Assembly (NCBI RefSeq): GCF_038051925.1
Contig: NZ_CP150634.1
Location: 310,001 to 374,000 of the forward strand
Reading direction: 5' to 3'
DNA length: 64,000 nucleotides
From: Methylotuvimicrobium sp. KM2
GTDB lineage: Bacteria; Pseudomonadota; Gammaproteobacteria; Methylococcales; Methylomonadaceae
The position numbers and the translations under genes are program-made. The notes under the pieces were generated by a model. That model was not told the DNA's origin. It did no database searches and worked only from the letters and a program-made list of their open reading frames with translations. Shown here in pieces: positions 53,456-60,878 of the stretch. The first letter of the stretch is position 1, and each line of letters begins with the position of its first letter.

Positions 53456-53517
53456 TCATCGTCGATTACCTATGGCTGAGCTATTGTGTCGGGTCCGGCT
53501 GCGAATTGTTTGCCGAT

Positions 53518-54084
53518 TCAGCGTTCGAGAAATTCGATTTTGACCGGCATGTTCAGTTCTTTACCGATTTCTTCCAAAACGGTTCTTGCAGACACCTTGT
53601 TGACATGCGTTGTGACATACCAGCCGTTGCAACGGCGTTGTTTTTGATAGCCGTTGGCCGGCGCTTTAGCTATCAACGGCACCGATGTGACCACCTTATT
53701 CAGCTTCGCCACCCGTTCCAGACCGATGATTCTCAATGTTTTGAGAAAAGTTTCGGCAATGGTGTCTTCCTCGATGACCTTGCCGGCTACCGTAACTCTT
53801 AAACGGCCACCGGGCTTGCGGGTACGATATCGGTCTTTTTTGTGAAAACCTGATTTTCCTTCCGGTTTTGCATTATAGTTCGCTGCGAAATGATTCAAGG
53901 TGGCTTTGATTTCCGCCTCCAGTGTTTGCATTTTGCGGCAGGAATCATTAATCGAAGCCACCAAGGAAAAGTCGCCTATCAGGCATGCTTCGGCGCCAGC
54001 CATTTTTAGATCGTCCGTAGCGTGGTTCAATACGGCAAACAATTCGGTAAATTTTACCGTTACGGCTTCTGGTAGTTTGTTCAT
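53518..54084 (-). CDS. Hypothetical protein, 188 residues
   Basis: The product is soluble and basic. The first 70 residues are helical (ATDDLKMAGAEACLIGDFSLVASINDSCRKMQTLEAEIKATLNHF). The middle is Lys/Arg-rich (GKSGFHKKDRYRTRKPGGRLRVTVAGKVIEEDTIAETFLKTL). The end, GWYVTTHVNKVSARTVLEEIGKELNMPVKIEFL, resembles small domains in other hypothetical proteins. No family is certain. It is a complete lone gene; a nucleic-acid-related role is only a guess from its charge. Confidence 0.6.
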   Translation of the reverse strand: MNKLPEAVTVKFTELFAVLNHATDDLKMAGAEACLIGDFSLVASINDSCRKMQTLEAEIKATLNHFAANYNAKPEGKSGFHKKDRYRTRKPGGRLRVTVAGKVIEEDTIAETFLKTLRIIGLERVAKLNKVVTSVPLIAKAPANGYQKQRRCNGWYVTTHVNKVSARTVLEEIGKELNMPVKIEFLER

Positions 54085-54544
54085 TTCGTCGACTCCGGTT
54101 TATTTGGTCTAAACAGCGGGCTATGTATCGCTACCGCGGTATTCTGTTTTCACAACTTGATGCGTAGTATCAGACAAAATGGGCGGGATGTAATGGGAGA
54201 ACTGTGGGAGTTTTTGGAGGAGCGGGTAAAACCAAACGCGTTCAGCTGAATTGGGAACAGCTAAAGCTTCGGCCGAATGCGGCATCACGAAAATGCCTTC
54301 CCTATTTCGGACTTTTCTTCGGGCAAAAAAAAGCGGACTCGATGTCCGCTTAAAAAACCCTAGAAACCCTTTAGGAGGTAAGAATGTATACGCAATACAT
54401 TTAAGAGTTGCGGCGATTCTAAAGGGATTTCCAAACGCTGAAAATGTGGCGAATTGCCGCGCGGCAGGTTGTCGCAGGTAAATCCGCCCATCTTTGCGGC
54501 ATGTCGACTGAACAACGTCTTACAACATAGCCGACCCAACGCGC
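54085..54544. other. Intergenic with terminator
   Basis: Apart from the hairpin at 54331-54356, this 460-bp stretch shows no gene. AGGAGGTAAGAATG at 54372 could start only a six-residue peptide before a stop, so I do not call it. Confidence 0.5.
54331..54356. terminator. Bidirectional terminator
   Basis: AAGCGGAC-TCGAT-GTCCGCTT forms an 8-bp stem, with AAAAAA on both sides, so each strand ends in a T run. It would stop the minus-strand membrane protein gene at its right. Confidence 0.75.
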
Positions 54545-55234
54545 TCATGAATGGTCAGGTTCTTTTTGTTCCGTTGGCTCGATAGGGTGTCCGCAGTTAT
54601 GGCAGAATTTTTGATCTTGCTGTAATTCTTCGCCGCAAGCCGAACATTTGAATTCCTTGTGCTTCGGGTGACCGCAATGACAGCAAAATTTGGCGCTTCG
54701 CGAGGACAATTGCCCGCATTCAGGGCACGCGCTGGTGCGCAGACTCGGCAGCGCCGGCAGGGTTTCTTTCACTTCTTCCATCGAGTCGATCAAATAGGGC
54801 GCATTCTGAAAGGCAACCCATACCAGCCAAATACCAATCAGTACGATCAATAGAATCGCGATGCCGAAATAGAACGACTTGCCCGATGCGCCGACGAAAA
54901 GCCCCAAGACTTGCCAAATGACGCCTTGTCCGACAATGACGATGACCAACAGAGCCGCCGGCACGCTGATCGCCTTGACAAAAAATAGCGCGCCGCCGGT
55001 TTTCGGGAGCGCCGCGATCGCATTCACGGCGAAAAGATAAAACAAAATCAGCGCAGTCATTTGCGTGACGAACAACACCAAATCCGTCGCCGCCAAACGG
55101 CCGGCAATGACTAAACGGGACATGACCGGTAGCAGGCTCATTAAATAACCGACTAGCAACACGATCAGAATCGTAATCAGATATTGCGCGGCGCGGTAAC
55201 CGCCGCTGCTTTTGAATGAGGGCATGATTTCCAC
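54545..55234 (-). CDS. Membrane protein with double zinc ribbon
   Basis: A 229-residue protein. Four hydrophobic helices lie between about 18 and 150 (YLITILIVLLVGYLMSLLP, LVLFVTQMTALILFYLFAV, AALLVIVIVGQGVIWQVLGLF, FGIAILLIVLIGIWLVWVAF). The C-terminus has two zinc ribbons: CPECGQ with CCHCGH, and CSACGE with CHNCGH. Zinc ribbons of this kind often tie a membrane protein to a complex. No specific function is known. Confidence 0.75.
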   Translation of the reverse strand: MEIMPSFKSSGGYRAAQYLITILIVLLVGYLMSLLPVMSRLVIAGRLAATDLVLFVTQMTALILFYLFAVNAIAALPKTGGALFFVKAISVPAALLVIVIVGQGVIWQVLGLFVGASGKSFYFGIAILLIVLIGIWLVWVAFQNAPYLIDSMEEVKETLPALPSLRTSACPECGQLSSRSAKFCCHCGHPKHKEFKCSACGEELQQDQKFCHNCGHPIEPTEQKEPDHS

Positions 55235-55489
55235 GGTAAACCTCCCGATCGGTTGAAAACTTAAAGTATTAACCTATAAAAAGCAATTTGTCCACGACAA
55301 CACACGAAAATCAGGAAAATATTCAATTAGTTATACTCTTCAATTTTGCTCAGCTAAGGGATGGTTCAAAGGAGTTATTTAACCGTATCGATTACTTTCG
55401 TGTATTTCGTAATTTTAGTGGACTAACTGCCGAATTTAGGATAAACGGAAATTAACCCACCTGCGCCCGCTTTTCCCGAATTATACTCA

Positions 55490-55645
55490 ACGTAGATGAA
55501 AATTCGGCCTCGGGGTGCCCGTCAAAGGACGCCGTGAATACGTCCATGTAGGCTCTATGCCAGCTCCATGCTGGCAAAGCCTTTACCGAGCACCCCGAGG
55601 CCTCCTCCGGCACTGCCGAAATTTGAAGTGCGAAAGGTATAACTT
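55490..55645. repeat. Dispersed palindromic element, complete copy
   Basis: GGCCTCGGGGTGC and GCACCCCGAGGCC are the arms. The core GGACGCCGTGAATACGTCC runs into ATGTAGGCTCTATGCC, and the right end is TTTGAAGTGCGAAAGGTATA. It matches 25150-25370 on the other strand without the MITE. The rest of the gap 55235-55693 shows no gene. Confidence 0.8.
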
Positions 55646-55693
55646 AAGAATGTTATATTATTGTTCTCGTATGACTAATCTAGGAGATTTCCT

Positions 55694-56062
55694 ATGAATT
55701 TTTTAATTCACTCTTTTTTTCCTATTGCTTTTGCTTCTGCCATTGCCCTTTCGGGTTGCGCTAGCGAACCGACCATTGCCGACTTGATGCGGGAGCATGC
55801 CGAAACCACGAAATCTGAAGCCGAATTAAAAACCCGTTTGTCCAGCGAATGGGAAAGAGGATCCAAATTGCTGTCTTCAGGCGAAAACAAAGTATCTGAA
55901 GGTAATGAATTGATCGAAGATGCCCAAAAAGACCTGAAAAAAGGGCAAGACATGGTAAGCGAAGGGCAAAAGGAAATCGATGAAGGCCGTTCGCTGATGC
56001 GCATGAGCGAACAGCTATTTCGTGAAAAATTCCCTACGCTAAGACTTGAAACGGGCAAGTAA
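55694..56062 (+). CDS. Small coiled-coil lipoprotein
   Basis: A 122-residue protein. The signal peptide ends in a lipobox, ALSGC (Cys21), so the mature protein should be lipid-anchored in the periplasm. The remainder is a charged alpha-helix with a heptad-like repeat (GENKVSEGNELIEDAQKDLKKGQDMVSEGQKEIDEGRSLM). Such short lipoproteins resemble Lpp-type structural proteins in form only. No partner genes are seen. Its transcript ends at the terminator at 56085. Confidence 0.8.
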   Translation: MNFLIHSFFPIAFASAIALSGCASEPTIADLMREHAETTKSEAELKTRLSSEWERGSKLLSSGENKVSEGNELIEDAQKDLKKGQDMVSEGQKEIDEGRSLMRMSEQLFREKFPTLRLETGK

Positions 56063-56084
56063 TTTTATTCACACATAATCAAGT

Positions 56085-56107
56085 AGGTGCGCATCGCGCA
56101 CCTTTTT
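56085..56107 (+). terminator. Rho-independent terminator
   Basis: AGGTGCGC-ATC-GCGCACCT followed by TTTT, 22 bp after the lipoprotein stop. Confidence 0.85.
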
Positions 56108-56149
56108 ATGGCTTCAAGTCCGGATCGCTATAGACCGCTTCCGGCGTGT

Positions 56150-56400
56150 CTAAGCAGCGTAGCCCGGATGGAGCGTAGCGCAATCCGGGACCTTCGAAGC
56201 TACGTCATTCCCGTATTCCGCTACTCTGCATACGGGCTACGTATTTTACTCCCTTTTGACCGAAAAAGCGTATAAGAACGAGAAGGTGTGGGGTATGCCT
56301 AGCGAGGATGTCGGCGGCAGGGAGCCGCCGTCAAGCCCCCATGGACGGGTTCACGGCGCTCCTCGATAGGCATACCCCATACCCAACAAAGTTGAACGAT
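56150..56400. repeat. REP hairpin and GTGAA-core palindromic element
   Basis: GTAGCCCGGATGGAGCGTAG and GCGCAATCCGGG (56158-56190) form a REP-like hairpin. 56280-56400 is another copy of the core element: arms GGTGTGGGGTATGCCTAGCGAGG and CCTCGATAGGCATACCCCATACC, core GGACGGGTTCACGGCGCTCC (complement strand). The gap 56063-56544 shows no gene. Confidence 0.7.
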
Positions 56401-56544
56401 TCTTCAGTAAGAAGGGAGTAATAGCCAAGTAGGGTGCGCCCCTACATTTGGAGCCGCAAACGGAATCCGAGTGATCAGCCGTATTAAACAGGCTTTTGAA
56501 ACAAAACAACTTTCCATTCATTAACCTTTTCGAGTAATAAGGCT

Positions 56545-58056
56545 TCAGTCGGCTTTCCTATCCAATCTGCGGTAGCCGATCGCCTCGCTCAAATGAGAAA
56601 TTTCTATCGTTTCGGAACCGGCCAAATCGGCTATGGTTCTTGCGACTTTGAGAATACGGTGATAGGCGCGGTGCGATAATCCGAACTTATCCATGGCTTG
56701 TTCGAGCAGCTCATGGCCTTGATCGGATAACCGGCAATGCTGTTTGACTTCGCGTGCGCTGAGCGCCGCATTGGTTTTTCCTTGACGCGACATCGCGATA
56801 TTTCGCGCCGTGACAACCCGTGCTCTAATTTGCACACTGCTTTCTTCACCTTCCTTCGAGCCTTTTCGCAGCACCTCTCGAGACACTCTCGGCACCTCCA
56901 AATGCATATCGATGCGATCGAGCAACGGCCCTGAAATACGGGCGCGGTATCGTGCGACTTGTTCTACCGAACAATGACAACGTCCGGACGGATCACCGAG
57001 ATAACCGCATGGGCATGGATTCATCGCAGCGACCAATTGAAATCGCGCCGGAAATTCTGCTTGCCGGGCAGCACGCGAAATACTGATATGACCGGTTTCG
57101 AGCGGTTCACGTAATACTTCCAGCACCCTACGGTCGAATTCGGGCAATTCGTCCAAAAACAAAGTGCCGTTATGAGCTAGAGATATTTCCCCCGGTTTCG
57201 GATTACCGCCGCCACCGACCAACGCCGCAGCCGATGCGGTATGATGCGGCGCACGAAACGGCGGCTTCAACCAATTAGCAACATCGAGCCCTTTGTCGCT
57301 AATCGATGCAATCGCGGCGGTTTCCTGAGCCTGCTGTTCGGTCAGCGGCGGTAGAATCGTCGGCAAGCGCGCGGCCAGCATCGATTTACCGGTACCGGGC
57401 GGTCCGAGCATGATTAAATTATGCGCGCCGGATGCGGCGATTTCGAATGCGCGCTTGACATGAAATTGCCCATGCACATCGGAAAAATCGACCGATTCCG
57501 TTTCCGCCGTTAACACATGGGCTTCATTTTCGATGACGATCGATTTCTGTCCGTTTAGGTGGGCGCATACTTCAAGTAAATGATTGGCCGGCAATAGGCC
57601 AATATCTTTAACCAAGGCTGCTTCGGCGCAATTATCTTTAGGCAGAATTAATTGTTTTTGGCTATTCCGTGTTTGTATCGCTATCGGTAAAACTCCGCTG
57701 ACCGGACGCAATTCGCCGCCAAGCGACAGTTCGCCGACACATTCGACTTCGGCTAGGCGGGCTGCCGGAATTTGCCCTGATGCCGCAAGAATACCTAATG
57801 CGATTGCCAGATCGAAACGCCCGCCTTCCTTCGGTAAATCGGCCGGAGCTAGATTGATCGTGACGCGCTGCATCGGAAATTCGAAATATGAATTGATTAT
57901 CGCACCGCGCACACGGTCTCGGCTTTCCTTGACCGCCGTTTCGGGTAAACCGACGATATTGAGCGCGGGTAGTCCGCTCGTAACATGGACTTCCACAGTC
58001 ACCAAGGGCGCATCGATTCCGGAACGGCCGCGGCTATAGGCTACGGCTAATGTCAT
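56545..58056 (-). CDS. comM: YifB/ComM-type Mg-chelatase-like AAA ATPase
   Basis: A 503-residue protein. An N-terminal Lon-like domain (SRGRSGIDAPLVTVEVHVTSGLPALNIVGLPETAVKESRDRV) precedes the AAA domain with Walker A GPPGTGKS (218-225) and Walker B LFLDELPEFDRRVLEVLREPLE. A zinc site is seen in AAMNPCPCGYLGDPSGRCHCS. ComM promotes branch migration and heteroduplex extension in natural transformation; other lineages keep the gene without known competence. The length and motifs are complete. Confidence 0.95.
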   Translation of the reverse strand: MTLAVAYSRGRSGIDAPLVTVEVHVTSGLPALNIVGLPETAVKESRDRVRGAIINSYFEFPMQRVTINLAPADLPKEGGRFDLAIALGILAASGQIPAARLAEVECVGELSLGGELRPVSGVLPIAIQTRNSQKQLILPKDNCAEAALVKDIGLLPANHLLEVCAHLNGQKSIVIENEAHVLTAETESVDFSDVHGQFHVKRAFEIAASGAHNLIMLGPPGTGKSMLAARLPTILPPLTEQQAQETAAIASISDKGLDVANWLKPPFRAPHHTASAAALVGGGGNPKPGEISLAHNGTLFLDELPEFDRRVLEVLREPLETGHISISRAARQAEFPARFQLVAAMNPCPCGYLGDPSGRCHCSVEQVARYRARISGPLLDRIDMHLEVPRVSREVLRKGSKEGEESSVQIRARVVTARNIAMSRQGKTNAALSAREVKQHCRLSDQGHELLEQAMDKFGLSHRAYHRILKVARTIADLAGSETIEISHLSEAIGYRRLDRKAD

Positions 58057-58137
58057 AAATAATTTGAGGAAAATAAAGCCGAATTTTTAGCGAAAAACCG
58101 ACTTGAAAGAGTAGCGATTAATCCTAAATTCGGTTGT

Positions 58138-58280
58138 TCAACCATGAAGCGCATGAAGCATTTCAAGAGATTACCTAAACATTGCAGCTAACCTCTCGGG
58201 TGAGCGAAAAATTGTACACAAACGAATAACAAGTTATTGAATTAGCTTCTTATTCTTCATGATCTTCATGGTGAAATGCT
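58138..58280. repeat. About 145-bp CATGAAG palindromic element
   Basis: Left arm AACCATGAAGCGCATGAAG, right arm CTTCATGATCTTCATGGTGAA, with inner TTATTGAATTAGCTTCTTAT. Opposite orientation to the copy at 6598-6746. Confidence 0.75.
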
Positions 58281-58293
58281 GTTTCTAGGTTAA

Positions 58294-58566
58294 TTATCCA
58301 TTAGCTTGATCGGATGGGTTTTGATCAAGTTGCTTTTCCAACGCGGCAACGCGAATCTCCAGGTCTTCGAGTTTCGTTCGTGTTTTCGTTAACACGGCTT
58401 TTTGTACTTCAAACTCTTCGCGGGTGACCAGGTCCAGTTTGCCGAGAGTGCCTTGTAAAACCGCATGGAAGTTTTTTTCCAGGTCTTCTTTCAAATGGGA
58501 CAAGCCGGGCGGCATGGCATTCGCCAGGCGGTTAGCGATATCGTCGATGGCTTTGGGGTCGAACAT
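58294..58566 (-). CDS. ubiK: UbiK accessory factor (YqiC/BMFP family)
   Basis: A 90-residue protein: MFDPKAIDDIANRLANAMPPGLSHLKEDLEKNFHAVLQGTLGKLDLVTREEFEVQ, then a coiled coil (LTKTRTKLEDLEIRVAALEKQL) that makes a trimer. UbiK binds UbiJ and supports aerobic ubiquinone synthesis at the membrane. All family marks are present. It stands alone here. Confidence 0.93.
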   Translation of the reverse strand: MFDPKAIDDIANRLANAMPPGLSHLKEDLEKNFHAVLQGTLGKLDLVTREEFEVQKAVLTKTRTKLEDLEIRVAALEKQLDQNPSDQANG

Positions 58567-59128
58567 AGTAATACCTCATAAATAAGTGATGACTACTCAG
58601 CAAGAGCAATATCATTGATTTGAACACAAATTAAGCAGGATGCAAATTCTTTTGCCGATACTATCGTAAAGAAATGCTAATAAATAACTTATCCCAATGG
58701 CAGTCTGAATTCATTATTATGAATAACTAGTATGCTATGCATACCTTTATGCCAATAATTATCACCCTACACGGATAGAATCATTTCGGCTTGTAGTTAA
58801 AGTTGCCAGGGCATAAGCATCAGCTAAAAACGGCCAACCCACATCCACTCTTTCTCAAGTTGCTATCAACCATGTAGTCCTTATGCAGCGGAGCGCAATA
58901 CCGGAATGGCGTGGCTCCAAGCTTCTCAAGCAAAGAGTGGCTGTAAAAATATCGGTGATTACACCATAAAAAATTTATTAACCATCAAAAACATCAATGC
59001 GATAAATAAAAAGACTATAAAATCAACAATCTAGTCTTCATGTGACTTCATGCTCTTCATGGTTATTTAGCAATATTGAATACTTTCATAGTCTCCTAGA
59101 GCTTAGGAAACAGGGAGCTCTTACTCAT
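58567..59128. other. Intergenic, AT-rich, one short palindromic element
   Basis: 562 bp between two minus-strand genes. A short CATGAAG-type element lies at 58977-59066 (right arm CTTCATGCTCTTCATGGTTA). I see no gene or RNA here. Confidence 0.55.
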
Positions 59129-59704
59129 TCACCTATCATTACCTTCAAACAGAACATGCTCACGGCAAATCTTCAAGGCTTCCTGCTGATTCAGCGGCTG
59201 TTGCATTAAATCGCAGTGATAATGTTGATCAAGCTCTGAAAAATAATAGCATGTGTAACAGACGCCAAAACTTTTTAAATTGTTGCTTTTTTGCAATGCT
59301 AAAAGCGTCGACAGCAATGCCTGGTTTAGCGCATTAAATTGTTCCTTAGGAATCGCTTGCTCGGCAGCAGGATAAATGTCATAAGATTGCATTTCCTTTA
59401 AAACAGACTCACCGGCTGCTGAAAGACGCAAATGCAAGATACGCCGGTCTTGATCGTTCGGTTTTTTTTCGATATAGCCTTTTCGCTCGAGCACTTGTAA
59501 CGATTGCGAAACCGTGCCTTTGGTCAGGCCGAAATATTCGGCGACAGAGGCGGGCGTGTCGCTCATGTTATTGCATTGAGCTAAATAATCAATAATTTGT
59601 CCCTGTATCGGTTGCAAACCCAGCGAGGTGTATTTTTTTCGTTCTTCCGAACGCACCAGCGTGCTGATTCTGTCGATCAATTTAAACGTGTTTAATTCCT
59701 GCAT
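59129..59704 (-). CDS. MarR-family regulator with C-terminal cysteine cluster
   Basis: A 191-residue protein. Residues about 30-105 are the MarR winged helix (SVAEYFGLTKGTVSQSLQVLERKGYIEKKPNDQDRRILHLRLSAAG). The extra C-terminal part carries Cys149, Cys152, Cys164 and Cys180 with His161, His163 and His183 (VCYTCYYF, HYHCDLM, CREH), a likely metal or iron-sulphur site. It may sense iron, redox state or another ligand. No neighbour points to the target gene. Confidence 0.85.
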   Translation of the reverse strand: MQELNTFKLIDRISTLVRSEERKKYTSLGLQPIQGQIIDYLAQCNNMSDTPASVAEYFGLTKGTVSQSLQVLERKGYIEKKPNDQDRRILHLRLSAAGESVLKEMQSYDIYPAAEQAIPKEQFNALNQALLSTLLALQKSNNLKSFGVCYTCYYFSELDQHYHCDLMQQPLNQQEALKICREHVLFEGNDR

Positions 59705-60132
59705 GGTTAGTATTTGGTAAGTTGCCGCGAGAGCGATTTTGTGTGTTTACGTTATTATATACTTCGCGCGGTTACATTTGCTGGTAAGCGGGCGCGCTCT
59801 TTTGTCCGATAGCTGTTTTCGAGCCTTGCTACCGAACAAATTAGTGCTGCCATAAAAGCCGCAAACATGACTGAGTGAATTATACCCCTTACAAAGGGGG
59901 GGCCGACATACGCTTTACGATGAGGGAAGTAGGGACGGGTTGAAACCAGCTTCTTTGATGTTTTACTCACCTAGCGAGATGTCATTCACATAGCTGAACA
60001 ATAAGCCTTCCTCGCTCCGTCATTTGAATTATCATGCTCGATAAAGAAACGAAATCACCGGTATGAGATATGCGTGGAGTTCAGAATCCAAAACGACTCA
60101 TTACTGGGCAAAATACTCTTGGAGAACAGGCT
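59705..60132. other. Intergenic, nothing supported
   Basis: 428 bp between the MarR gene and the RRM gene. A 71-codon minus-strand frame at 59755-59970 has one hydrophobic stretch but no ribosome site and no family signature, so it is not called. Confidence 0.5.
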
Positions 60133-60558
60133 ATGCGCCTCATATTAGTCAGAATACCTGCCGATACGAATAAGCAGGATATCAAGCGATTTTTTGAACC
60201 TCTACTTAAACGAAGGTTTTTTTTCAAAAAAAAGAGCATCGAAAATATTGAAATATTGAAACTGCATGATTCCAGCACTAATTCCTGCGAATATCACGCA
60301 CTAGTGACTATAGAGCCCGATTCGTTTGCTAAACGGGCAATATTGAAATTGAATCGAAAACCGATCAACGGTAAGCATATTGCTGTCAGGGAATATCACA
60401 ATCGCTATTGGCATAACGATCTACGGCAACAAAATAACACTTTAAATCCTAATATGCCCAATAGACGCATTATGGATAGGCGGCGCAAAAATTTACGCGT
60501 ATTAGAGAGCGATGATATTCGTATTACCGGACATAAAAATTTTCACCGTACTTTTTAA
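60133..60558 (+). CDS. RNA-binding protein with RRM-like domain
   Basis: A 141-residue basic protein from the ATG at 60133, after GGAGAACAGG; a longer frame exists upstream but starts within non-conserved DNA. MRLILVRIPADTNKQDIKRFFEPLLKRR begins an RRM-type fold; HALVTIEPDSFAKRAILKLNRKPINGKHIAVREYHNRYW fits its RNP strands and final strand. The tail (PNRRIMDRRRKNLRVLESDDIRI) is strongly basic. It should bind RNA in the cytoplasm. Targets are unknown. Confidence 0.8.
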   Translation: MRLILVRIPADTNKQDIKRFFEPLLKRRFFFKKKSIENIEILKLHDSSTNSCEYHALVTIEPDSFAKRAILKLNRKPINGKHIAVREYHNRYWHNDLRQQNNTLNPNMPNRRIMDRRRKNLRVLESDDIRITGHKNFHRTF

Positions 60559-60609
60559 TGTAAAAAAATTTCGGCATAAGCCATGTCCCCTTAGAAATCA
60601 ATGTCTGAC

Positions 60610-60775
60610 ACTATACCTTTCGCACTTCAAATTTCGGCAATGTCCGAGGAGGCGTAGGCCGGCTGTTAAAGGGGCCGTGAACACGTCCATTCTGACATAG
60701 GCTTTGCTGGATCCCCTCCGGTGCTTCCTTATGCATCGCCGAAATGTGAAATGCGAAATGCATAAATGGCTATGG
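60610..60775. repeat. Dispersed palindromic element before acnA
   Basis: Left arm CCTTTCGCACTTCAAATTTCGGC, right arm GCCGAAATGTGAAATGCGAAAT, core GGGGCCGTGAACACGTCCAT (60671-60690). The acnA promoter must lie after it. The gap is 60559-60878 and has no gene. Confidence 0.75.
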
Positions 60776-60878
60776 TTTAAATTGGAGAATCGCTACTAAA
60801 ACGATAAAGCGGTGTCATATCCGACAGAAGTATGGTATACAAAAATGAAATTCCCGACTCCGAAGGAGGGTATCCGCC

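Noticed and set aside
55515..55697. 60-codon frame before the lipoprotein gene
   Set aside because: It lies inside the palindromic element and is not conserved between copies.
59755..59970. 71-residue minus-strand membrane peptide
   Set aside because: No ribosome site, no family signature, and unusual composition; probably chance.
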